From NCBI GenBank assembly GCA_964388085.1, contig CAYLZW010000165.1, forward strand, positions 1 to 12,726: DNA of 12,726 bases, given 5' to 3'. The notes below the pieces were generated by a model. It ran no database searches, was not told the DNA's origin, and saw nothing but the letters and a program-made list of their open reading frames with translations. The position numbers were made by a program, and so were the translations under genes. Positions within the stretch are counted from its first letter, which is position 1, and every line of letters begins with the position of its first letter. This DNA comes from CAYLZW01 sp964388085 (GTDB lineage: Bacteria; Myxococcota; UBA727; CAYLZW01). This document shows positions 7,461 through 12,726 of this stretch, piece after piece.

Positions 7461-9014
7461 GTCAGCACCCTTCGCCATCTTCGCCAAGATGGCGAAGGGT
7501 TTTTTCAAGTCGTAGCGCACGGTTACGCCATCGAGGGTGGGGTTCGAAACCAGCCTCTCGATGAGCTGGCGCTTCTCCGCTGGGCTCCGGGACTCCCAGA
7601 GCGTTCTCGCGGACTTGGCCAGTTCTAAAACGTCGGCGGCAGTCTTGAGGTAGCGGTCGTCCAAGGCGGCGCTCGCGGCCTCCCGGCGCCGTGTGAGCCT
7701 CAGGCGCTCTTCCTGGATGCGTTCGAGCTGCCGCTGGGCCACCTCGCGCGGGAGCCCGCCGTCGCACAGCTCCTCGACGAGGCGTGTCTCCTTGGCGTCC
7801 AGTGCCTTCAGCTCCCGCTCGAACTTCGCTGCCTCTCGTCGTCGCTCTGCCTGGACTTCCTTGTGCGTCTCGTTCAGGCCGTCGGCGATCTGCTGGGCGA
7901 CGACCTCGGTGATGTGAATGTCGTCGAGCGCGCCAGCGAGCTGATCGAGGATGGCCCCCTCGGCGACGTACTTGAGCCTAGGGTGGGCACGGCGGCCGTT
8001 CGAGCAGCGGTAGTAGTCGTACTTCCGCACGCCGCCGTCTCGCAGCTTCTTCTCTTTCGGGTCGTAGCTGATCCAACACCCGCATCCGGCGCAGGTCAGC
8101 AGACGTACCAGCGCGCCCCTCTGCTCCTCTGCCGGCTGAGGCGGCTCGTGGTCCGGCACGAACGTCGCTTGGAGCTGCTGCCACTCGGCATCGGTGAAGA
8201 CGGGCTCATGGTTCGCTGGGTAGACTTGGCCCTTCCAGCGAAACCGGCCCGCGTAGAAGGGGTTGTGCAGGATGTCGCTGACGCGGCCCGCCCTGCCTGT
8301 GTGCTCGAACGTCTTGCGCTTGTGAGGCGGTACGAGCCCTTCTTCCACCACGGTGTCAGCGATGCAGTCGAGCGCATGGCCCAGGAGTCGAAGCTCACCC
8401 ATGCGCCGGATCAAGGGTCCGCCCCACTCCGTCAGCTCGATGAGGCTCGGGCCGTCGATGACCTGGCCATCAGGACCCCGAGGTTTCACGTTCACGTACC
8501 CGATGGGCGCCTTGCCCGGCAGCCAGCCGGACTTGACCTTCTCGGCCGCGTTCTCCTTCCCTCGACGGACGCGGTCTCGGCTGTACGACTTCGAGCGCAG
8601 CGCCTCGAAGTCCATCATGGCCCACTCGGCGTCGGAGGTGCCCTTGTGCAGCACCAAACCGTCGCCAGCGATGTGGATGACGAACTCGTCGTCGCACGCG
8701 GCCTCCTGAAGGGTCTCGTGGTCGGTGAGGTTGCGCGTCGTGCGGTCGAAGACGTGGAAGACGAGGTGGCGCACCCCCTCCTTGGCGGCGTCCTCGATCG
8801 CGCAGTGGAACTTCCGGCGGTTCATCGACTTCCGCGCGGACTCCTTGATCTCTACGACCCGCACGAGGTCGAGGTCGAAGCGAGCTGCATGCTCGACGAT
8901 GCTGTCGCGCTGCGTCTTCGGCGAGAACCCGGCCTTGTGGCTCGCGCTGCTCTGCCGCACGATGCCGATCGCCTTGTCGGTGTCGCCCATCCACGCGGCC
9001 TTCGCCCTACTCAC
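7398..9014 (-). CDS. Large serine recombinase (site-specific integrase), C-terminus encoded by antisense tRNA-Gln (538 aa)
   Basis: It probably integrates and, with a directionality factor, excises the element. From GTG 9014, the catalytic domain has AIGIVRQSS with R20 and nucleophile S22, and the DRTTR motif at 90-94. The Recombinase domain follows (GWLPGKAPIGY near 163-173; LHNPFYAGRFRWKG near 249-262), then a zinc ribbon with C308, C311 and C337 but no obvious fourth Cys (H344 is nearby), and a long coiled coil at about 380-450. Residues 519-538, W-L-G-N then QDSNLDNGNQNPVSCL, are read from the antisense strand of tRNA-Gln, and the TAG stop (7400-7398) lies in its D-loop region. I chose GTG 9014 because AGGGGGAG sits just upstream at 9024-9017 and it overlaps the preceding stop as GTGAGTAG. 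ATG 8990 is the alternative. Confidence 0.9.
   Translation of the reverse strand: MSRAKAAWMGDTDKAIGIVRQSSASHKAGFSPKTQRDSIVEHAARFDLDLVRVVEIKESARKSMNRRKFHCAIEDAAKEGVRHLVFHVFDRTTRNLTDHETLQEAACDDEFVIHIAGDGLVLHKGTSDAEWAMMDFEALRSKSYSRDRVRRGKENAAEKVKSGWLPGKAPIGYVNVKPRGPDGQVIDGPSLIELTEWGGPLIRRMGELRLLGHALDCIADTVVEEGLVPPHKRKTFEHTGRAGRVSDILHNPFYAGRFRWKGQVYPANHEPVFTDAEWQQLQATFVPDHEPPQPAEEQRGALVRLLTCAGCGCWISYDPKEKKLRDGGVRKYDYYRCSNGRRAHPRLKYVAEGAILDQLAGALDDIHITEVVAQQIADGLNETHKEVQAERRREAAKFERELKALDAKETRLVEELCDGGLPREVAQRQLERIQEERLRLTRRREAASAALDDRYLKTAADVLELAKSARTLWESRSPAEKRQLIERLVSNPTLDGVTVRYDLKKPFAILAKMAKGADWLGNQDSNLDNGNQNPVSCL
7467..7505 (+). terminator. Intrinsic terminator of tRNA-Gln, lying inside the recombinase gene
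   Basis: A perfect 15-bp stem, ACCCTTCGCCATCTT (7467-7481) with its complement at 7486-7500, has a CGCC loop and is followed by a run of six T (7500-7505) on the + strand. It begins 6 bases after the tRNA CCA. On the minus strand no T-run follows, so it should stop tRNA transcription but not the opposing recombinase mRNA, in which it is translated (the PFAILAKMAKG stretch). Confidence 0.9.
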
Positions 9015-9294
9015 GGCTCCCCCTGGCTTCCTCGGGCTCATCATCCCACGCTGCCAGGATCCTAAACACCTCCAGTAGCTCATCCAGGCCATGCTCACGC
9101 ACGTAGACGTCGATCGGATCGGCGGCCACGTCGCCTACCTCGTCGCCTACCTCGTCGCCACCGCCGGAGGTTCGGCGGGAGGCGAGGCGCTTCGGGGGGA
9201 ACGGCGGCTGAGGCATCGGCGATGACGGCGGCCCTGGTGGGTCAACCGCAGACGACGCTAGGGGGCTCCGGTACTGCCGTGGGTCAGGTGGCAC
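9007..9294 (-). CDS. Small protein coupled to the recombinase, unknown function (up to 95 aa)
   Basis: It ends with TAG at 9009-9007, 8 bp inside the recombinase gene, so the two are probably translated from one mRNA. The longest start is GTG 9294; ATG 9216 would give 69 residues. The N-terminal 45 residues are Pro/Ser/Arg-rich and may not be translated. The middle contains a DEVGDEVGD repeat. The C-terminal third, DPIDVYVREHGLDELLEVFRI and onward, is acidic and helical and looks like genuine protein. No known domain is recognised. Small genes next to integrases often encode excision factors or regulators; that is a guess from position only. Confidence 0.55.
   Translation of the reverse strand: MPPDPRQYRSPLASSAVDPPGPPSSPMPQPPFPPKRLASRRTSGGGDEVGDEVGDVAADPIDVYVREHGLDELLEVFRILAAWDDEPEEARGSRE
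9130..9157. repeat. 12-bp tandem repeat inside the small recombinase-linked gene
   Basis: GTCGCCTACCTC occurs twice head to tail (9130-9141 and 9142-9153), followed by a partial third unit (GTCG). On the minus strand it encodes the repeated DEVG. The unit length is a multiple of three, so copy-number change would keep the frame. Confidence 0.7.
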
Positions 9295-9301
9295 AGCTCG
9301 T

Positions 9302-9313
9302 TGTCAACTGACA
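9302..9313. promoter_or_regulatory. Operator-like dyad TGTCAACTGACA, copy 1, in the divergent control region
   Basis: TGTCA-AC-TGACA is a perfect inverted repeat with 5-bp arms and a 2-bp spacer. It lies between the minus-strand recombinase operon and the plus-strand 257-residue gene, 8 bp from the GTG at 9294. Read on the minus strand it contains TTGACA, a consensus -35, though no convincing -10 follows. The same 12 bases recur at 10149-10160. The likely role is binding of an element-encoded dimeric regulator. Confidence 0.5.
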
Positions 9314-9349
9314 TGCGCCTCCGCCTTGCCGTGTCGTCGTCAACACGCT

Positions 9350-9372
9350 CTCCTCCGCCGGGCTAGGAGGGG
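9350..9372 (+). promoter_or_regulatory. Hairpin that could mask the ribosome-binding site of the 257-residue gene
   Basis: CCTCC (9352-9356) is complementary to GGAGG (9366-9370) of the Shine-Dalgarno AGGAGG. Extension by C9350-G9372 and a T-G pair gives a stem of about 7 bp with a 9-base loop. The ATG is at 9375. A chance origin is possible because any pyrimidine run can pair with a Shine-Dalgarno. Confidence 0.3.
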
Positions 9373-9374
9373 CG

Positions 9375-10148
9375 ATGCCGCCTAATGATGAACACGAAGA
9401 TCGTGCCCAGCACGACGAGGGCCTCGGCGACGCGGCGGACCTCTATCCGCTCACCAGCGTGGCGGACGATTCCGAGCTGCCGCCGGATGAGGTTCTGCGG
9501 CGCGCGTATCGTCGACGTGTTCCGCTGCTGTTCCGCGCGAAGTTGTTCTGGAGCCACTCCTACCGGCCGTCGTTGGCGCGCTCGTGGAGGCGGGTCTCCG
9601 ATCCAGAGGAAGACTGGGAGGTCGGTGCGGAGCCCCTCTTCGAGGGCACCTTCGCCTTGCCCGTCGACGACTACGTGGAGCTGATCGGGCCTCCCACCCG
9701 CACTGTGGTCGTGACCCACGTTCACGTAGAGCCAGCGGACGACGAGCGCATCGAGACGGAGAACCTTGAGTGGCTCGCCGAGGTGGCGCCGCTTCAGGAG
9801 CCCGTGGCCTTCGGCGACCTCCTCGTGGATGGTGCCGGACGGTCGAGGCTCATAGAGAAGGAGCTGCCGTCGCCAGCGCCGCGCAGAGGGGACGAGACCA
9901 AAAGGGCCAACACGGACCTTCGCCTCATCCGGTGCTTCATGCAGCTTCTTTTCTGGCAGGGGAAGAAGGAGCTGCACGGGTCCGCGAAGGAGCCGAACCT
10001 GGGAGGCATGTACGGGCGGCTCAAGAAGGCCGGCGAGCGCGTCGGTCTAGAGCCTCCTCCGTCGCGCAACACCGTGATGGAGAGGCTGAACGCGGCGATG
10101 GCTGTGACAGCCGGCGTCAACAAGGACATCCCCGACGTCGAGAAGTGA
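9375..10148 (+). CDS. Element protein of unknown function, possible DNA-binding C-terminus (257 aa)
   Basis: The start is ATG 9375 with a perfect AGGAGG at 9365-9370. I do not recognise the family. The N-terminal 50 residues are acidic and look disordered. The middle (about 60-150) is mixed alpha/beta. The C-terminal part, from about residue 180, is helical and basic: LIRCFMQLLFWQGKKELHG, then a segment ending PSRNTVMERLNAAM that resembles the turn and recognition helix of a helix-turn-helix. No signal peptide or membrane segment is present. It is the first gene of the plus-strand replication cluster, between the two dyad sites, so a regulator that binds them or a replication accessory protein are reasonable guesses. 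Its TGA abuts the second dyad. Confidence 0.75.
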   Translation: MPPNDEHEDRAQHDEGLGDAADLYPLTSVADDSELPPDEVLRRAYRRRVPLLFRAKLFWSHSYRPSLARSWRRVSDPEEDWEVGAEPLFEGTFALPVDDYVELIGPPTRTVVVTHVHVEPADDERIETENLEWLAEVAPLQEPVAFGDLLVDGAGRSRLIEKELPSPAPRRGDETKRANTDLRLIRCFMQLLFWQGKKELHGSAKEPNLGGMYGRLKKAGERVGLEPPPSRNTVMERLNAAMAVTAGVNKDIPDVEK

Positions 10149-10160
10149 TGTCAACTGACA
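10149..10160. promoter_or_regulatory. Operator-like dyad TGTCAACTGACA, copy 2, upstream of vapE
   Basis: This is an identical copy of the 12-bp dyad at 9302-9313, starting one base after the stop codon of the 257-residue gene and 72 bp before the vapE ATG. A partial copy, CAACTGAC, follows at 10172-10179, offset by 20 bp or about two helical turns. The 84-bp gap is otherwise featureless apart from the vapE ribosome-binding site (TGGAG, 10221-10225). Confidence 0.5.
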
Positions 10161-10232
10161 GCGAAGTTCGCCAACTGACCCCGCGCCACCACCGCGCTCC
10201 TTACGGTCTTCACACATTCGTGGAGACCACAC

Positions 10233-11546
10233 ATGGCAAAGAAGTCAGAGAAGTTCGCAACAGCAGCCTTCATTCCAACCGTCGCGAGTGAGACCGACGC
10301 ACCCGACGAAGATGAGGCAGTGGATGAGGAGGCGTCGGACTGGCGCGCCGCGCTCCGCGACGCCGGCCGGGCTTGGTCGCGGAAGCCATCAACCGCCAAC
10401 CTCCTCGCGGTACTCACGCGCGATCCCGAGTGGCAAGGCGTCGTCAGCTTCGACGAGTTTCGAGGCCGGACCTTCTTGATGAGGCGGCCACCGGGCGAGA
10501 TCCGCGACGACCTCACTTACCCGCGTGAACTCGACGACGCCTTCAGTGTCTACACGATCCCGTGGATCGAAGAGCGCTACGACATGTCGCCGCGTCCCAA
10601 GCTCGTTCGCGAGATCATGGAAGCTGTCGCACACGCCCATCCTCACGACCCACTCCGCGACCACGTCGACAGCCTCGCTGGGGCGTGGGACGGAACCGCT
10701 CGCCTTTCGACGTGGCTCTCGACGTACCTCGGGGTGCCCGACAACGACTACTCGCGTGCCATCGGCAAGAAGTTCTTGCAGGGCGCTGCGGCTCGTGCCC
10801 TTCAGCCCGGCGCCAAGCTCGACAATGTCCTCGTGCTCGAAGGTCCACAGGCAGTCGGCAAGACGACGGTGGTGCGGACCCTTGGCGACCAGTTCTTCAG
10901 CGACGAAGTGGAGGACGTTCGCGACAAGGACACCAAGCTCGGCTTGAGGGGAGTGTGGTTCGTCGAGCTAGCCGAACTCCACGCGCTGCACCGCAACAGG
11001 CTGCCCGCGCTGAAGCGCTTCTTCTCCGTACAGGAAGATCGCTACCGCCCTCCCTACGGCACCCACTACATCAAGGTCCCGCGTCGAGTGGCGTTCGTCG
11101 CTACGACGAATGAGTCGAGATACCTGCAAGACCCCAGCGGTAACCGCCGCTACTGGCCAGCGCGGGTGAGCCACGTCGACGTAGACGCTCTTCGCCGTGA
11201 CCGGGATCAACTTCTCGGTGAGGCTGCGGCGCTGGTAATGGCGGGCGAGCCCTGGGTCCTCACCGACGATGAGGAAGCGCTGGCGCAGGTCGAGCAGGCG
11301 GAACGCCTCATCGTCGACCACTTCGCCGAGAAGGTCCGCGAGTACATCAGGGATCGTCAGTGGGACGCTGACGTCGTGATCGAAGAGGTGCTCGGCGCCA
11401 CGGTTCCCGCTGTCGAGCTACAGCGAAACCGCAAGTCCTACGAGACTCGCGTAGGGCGGGTACTCAAGGCGGAAGGCTACGTGCGGCAGCAGACGACGGG
11501 CGGCGGGCGCGTCTATCGGCGTCGACGACTCGGCCGCCGCAAGTAA
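10233..11546 (+). CDS. VapE-family (virulence-associated protein E) AAA+ ATPase/helicase (437 aa)
   Basis: VapE-family proteins are P-loop ATPases related to superfamily 3 helicases, found in phages, satellites and islands, and thought to act in replication of the element. The Walker A motif is GPQAVGKTT (204-212). Walker B-like WFVELAEL lies at 242-249 with E245. Sensor 1 is VAFVATTN with N293. The family signature GNRRYWP is at 303-309. The preceding region (about 50-190: LAVLTRDPEWQGVVSFDEF, then DSLAGAWDGTARLSTWLSTY) is the usual VapE N-terminal half. No primase domain is fused, so priming must come from Rep or the host. The C-terminal 60 residues look like a winged helix. The start is ATG 10233 with TGGAG 7 bases upstream. 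The dyad at 10149-10160 may control it. Confidence 0.9.
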   Translation: MAKKSEKFATAAFIPTVASETDAPDEDEAVDEEASDWRAALRDAGRAWSRKPSTANLLAVLTRDPEWQGVVSFDEFRGRTFLMRRPPGEIRDDLTYPRELDDAFSVYTIPWIEERYDMSPRPKLVREIMEAVAHAHPHDPLRDHVDSLAGAWDGTARLSTWLSTYLGVPDNDYSRAIGKKFLQGAAARALQPGAKLDNVLVLEGPQAVGKTTVVRTLGDQFFSDEVEDVRDKDTKLGLRGVWFVELAELHALHRNRLPALKRFFSVQEDRYRPPYGTHYIKVPRRVAFVATTNESRYLQDPSGNRRYWPARVSHVDVDALRRDRDQLLGEAAALVMAGEPWVLTDDEEALAQVEQAERLIVDHFAEKVREYIRDRQWDADVVIEEVLGATVPAVELQRNRKSYETRVGRVLKAEGYVRQQTTGGGRVYRRRRLGRRK

Positions 11547-11556
11547 CCCACCACCA

Positions 11557-11615
11557 ACCACTTCAGGCGACAACTTCGACGCGCATTCGTCGTCGTCAGC
11601 GTCGCTTCAAGTGGT
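11557..11615. repeat. Large imperfect inverted repeat between vapE and rep; candidate replication origin or terminator
   Basis: ACCACTTCAGGCGAC (11557-11571) and GTCGCTTCAAGTGGT (11601-11615) are complementary at 13 of 15 positions. The 29-base interior holds a second hairpin, CGACG (11577-11581) and CGTCG (11588-11592), with a 6-base loop CGCATT. The structure begins 10 bp after the vapE stop and ends 7 bp before the rep ATG. Rolling-circle origins typically place the Rep nick in such a stem-loop beside rep. No T-run follows, which argues against a simple intrinsic terminator. Confidence 0.55.
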
Positions 11616-11622
11616 CCTCCTA

Positions 11623-12429
11623 ATGACCACCAAGTCCTTCTCAGCATCGTTGCCGGGTCTCGGCGACGTCCGTCCTCAGGATCAGATCGGTATCAGTATG
11701 CTCAACGCTCACCACCCTCACCGTGACTTCTCTCCACAGAACCGCGTCCTTCAAGCGCAGCAGCTCCGTGTGGCTCGCTCTCTCGGACTGCACGATCTCG
11801 CGCATAGACTCGCAACCTGTCGTCCTCGCTACCGCCTGGACGGCAGCATCGGTGACGACCATCAGCCTTGCCGTGTGCCAATCTGCGCTGCCTGTGGCGG
11901 CCGTGACGACGAGAATGAACTCTTCAAGCTCCTGAGGGACGAGGTCGCTGTCAGCCCTTGCCTCTATCGCAGCCAGGTCTTCACCTTGCCCGACCTGTCC
12001 TCGCAGTTACCGCTGCACGAGATCGTGGAGCGGCTGGCGGGCGACCTCTCCTCCTTCATGCCCTCCGATCTCGGAAGGGCAATGAACCGCAAGGCGATCG
12101 TTGCGTTCGAGGTCTCGCGAAGGACGGGCCGGGTTCACCCTCACGCCCACGTCGTCGGCGAGCGCTGTCCTGCTGGTAGCTGGGTTCCGGGTCGGGTCGA
12201 GTGGAGCCGTCGAACCGGCGGGCGCGTCGCCACGATGAACATCCGCGACCCTATGAGGTTTGCCAGCTACGTAACGAAGCGGTTCAAGTACAGGCCCCAC
12301 TTCGGCTGCACCGACGATGAGATCGCAAGCCTCTTGCTGCTGGTCGAGAAGGGCTTCCGCTTCCTACGGCGCTACGGTGCCTGGAACGGCAACACCAAGC
12401 AGGAGCCCGCTCCGTCAAGTGCCGGCTGA
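11623..12429 (+). CDS. HUH-type rolling-circle replication initiator-like protein (268 aa)
   Basis: Rep proteins of this class nick one strand at the origin and stay linked to the 5' end through a tyrosine. The HUH metal site is H172-P-H174-A-H176 followed by VV, preceded by FEVSRRTGRV. The candidate catalytic motif is Y216-V-T-K219, with a second tyrosine at Y223 (SYVTKRFKY). A cysteine cluster, C66, C83, C88 and C91 (CRVPICAACG), matches the zinc-binding region found at the N-terminus of several Rep and IS91-type proteins. No helicase domain is present; the neighbouring VapE may supply that activity. The start is uncertain: ATG 11623 is preferred, GTG 11611 lies in the right arm of the inverted repeat, and ATG 11698 is a further option. 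An IS91-like transposase or relaxase relative is possible but less likely given the VapE neighbour. Confidence 0.8.
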   Translation: MTTKSFSASLPGLGDVRPQDQIGISMLNAHHPHRDFSPQNRVLQAQQLRVARSLGLHDLAHRLATCRPRYRLDGSIGDDHQPCRVPICAACGGRDDENELFKLLRDEVAVSPCLYRSQVFTLPDLSSQLPLHEIVERLAGDLSSFMPSDLGRAMNRKAIVAFEVSRRTGRVHPHAHVVGERCPAGSWVPGRVEWSRRTGGRVATMNIRDPMRFASYVTKRFKYRPHFGCTDDEIASLLLLVEKGFRFLRRYGAWNGNTKQEPAPSSAG

Positions 12430-12726
12430 CGGATCGCCGTCGTCGAGGTCAAGAGGTTCGTCGGCCTCGCCAAGAACGCCGGTGAGCGCAGCGGCGCGGC
12501 GCAACACGAGTCGCTCCAGCTCATCTTCGTCCCGAAGTGCGGCATCAAGTGCAGCGTCGACCATGATCCAGATCGGGACTTGGCGCCGGACACGGCTTTC
12601 GAGCCGATGCTGCGCTGCACGAAGTCGCGCACGGGTCTCTGCGCTCAAGTAGGAGCTGAACGAGCAGTTCGGGCGCTGTCCCGCCGCGTGTTGAAACTCG
12701 AAGCGGCGGCTGCGTGACTCACTACG
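12415..12726 (-). CDS. Ribbon-helix-helix-like protein, 5' end outside window
   Basis: The frame stays open from the window edge to TGA at 12417-12415, overlapping the 3' end of rep tail to tail by 15 bp. Translation shows a short strand-like SFSSYLS, a helix AETRARLRAAQHRLESRVR, then VPIWIMVDAALDAALRDE, the strand-helix-turn-helix order of CopG/Arc-type DNA-binding proteins. An acidic tail follows. A TTG at 12648 could start a 77-residue version, but it has no Shine-Dalgarno and would cut off the strand, so a start beyond the window is preferred. Such proteins commonly repress plasmid copy number or act as antitoxins; either fits next to rep. Both strands are largely open here, which lowers certainty. 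Confidence 0.5.
   Translation of the reverse strand, partial: RSESRSRRFEFQHAAGQRPNCSFSSYLSAETRARLRAAQHRLESRVRRQVPIWIMVDAALDAALRDEDELERLVLRRAAALTGVLGEADEPLDLDDGDPSAGT

Larger units (their letters stand above)
7461..12726. mobile_element. Integrated mobile element at tRNA-Gln (right end outside window)
   Basis: Beyond the tRNA the gene set changes completely: a large serine recombinase adjoining the tRNA, a small gene coupled to it, a VapE-type ATPase, an HUH Rep and a ribbon-helix-helix-like gene. Base composition is visibly less GC-rich and third codon positions less biased than in the left half. Recombinase plus replication genes next to a tRNA is the usual layout of integrative plasmids, integrative conjugative elements and phage satellites. 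No capsid, packaging or conjugation gene is seen, so the class is open. The left boundary is taken as the base after CCA; the true crossover may lie inside the tRNA. Confidence 0.75.

Noticed and set aside
7537..7560. GGTTCGAAACCAG inside the recombinase as a second tRNA T-arm or att copy
   Set aside because: Only the common GGTTCGAA core is shared; flanks differ and it encodes the conserved-looking LVSNPTLDG region of the recombinase.
7863..9065. 400-codon plus-strand frame antisense to the recombinase
   Set aside because: No recognisable motif, and the opposite strand has a complete serine recombinase with catalytic and zinc motifs.
9015..9098. Upstream extension of the recombinase to 9098
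   Set aside because: The extra 28 residues have no ribosome-binding site, look non-protein-like and would overlap the small upstream gene much further.
10148..10291. 47-codon ORF starting in TGATG overlap with the 257-residue gene
   Set aside because: The stop/start overlap is attractive, but the start coincides with the palindromic dyad, there is no Shine-Dalgarno, and nearly half of it lies inside vapE in another frame.
12430..12714. Plus-strand frame open after the rep stop, ending with an Ala-rich tail
   Set aside because: It is in the same frame as rep after TGA and has no ATG or GTG start until 12607; the opposing ribbon-helix-helix-like frame explains the openness better. A stop-codon readthrough of rep is not supported.

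Overview
The window is GC-rich DNA (roughly 70% GC on the left, visibly lower on the right). Lipoproteins with Cys/Ser-rich linkers, dense co-directional packing and large multidomain proteins fit a myxobacterial or other Myxococcota-like genome. That assignment is inferred from style, not from a diagnostic marker. The left part (1-7386) looks like chromosomal backbone. The right part (about 7461 to the window end) looks like an integrated mobile element sitting at a tRNA-Gln gene, and its right end lies outside the window.

Backbone. On the + strand lie the 3' end of mfd (transcription-repair coupling factor), a 91-residue two-CxxC zinc-ribbon protein, a lipoprotein of unknown function, and a membrane-anchored protein that joins a helical-repeat region to an alkaline-phosphatase-superfamily (type I phosphodiesterase-like) domain. 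The last three are packed tightly (3-bp gap, then an ATGA overlap) and probably form one transcription unit. They converge on a minus-strand gene for a polytopic membrane protein fused to a spermidine-synthase-like domain. A hairpin that contains both stop codons separates the two. The minus-strand gene starts at GTG and overlaps the stop of an 11-codon upstream ORF.

Junction. A complete tRNA-Gln(TTG) gene with encoded CCA, a plausible promoter and a strong intrinsic terminator lies at 7343-7505. A large serine recombinase gene on the minus strand runs through that terminator and into the tRNA gene, so its last 20 codons are the antisense of the tRNA. This is the best sign that 7387-7460 is an attachment site.

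Element. Moving away from the tRNA come the recombinase, a small gene overlapping its start by 8 bp, a short divergent control region, a 257-residue unknown protein, a VapE-family AAA+ ATPase, a large imperfect inverted repeat, an HUH-type rolling-circle replication initiator, and a convergent ribbon-helix-helix-like gene that runs off the window. A perfect 12-bp dyad, TGTCAACTGACA, occurs exactly twice: in the divergent control region and in the gap just before vapE. My reading is a self-mobilising integrative element or phage satellite with three parts: serine-recombinase integration, replication by Rep plus VapE, and control by a protein binding the dyad. No cargo, capsid or conjugation gene is visible in this window.
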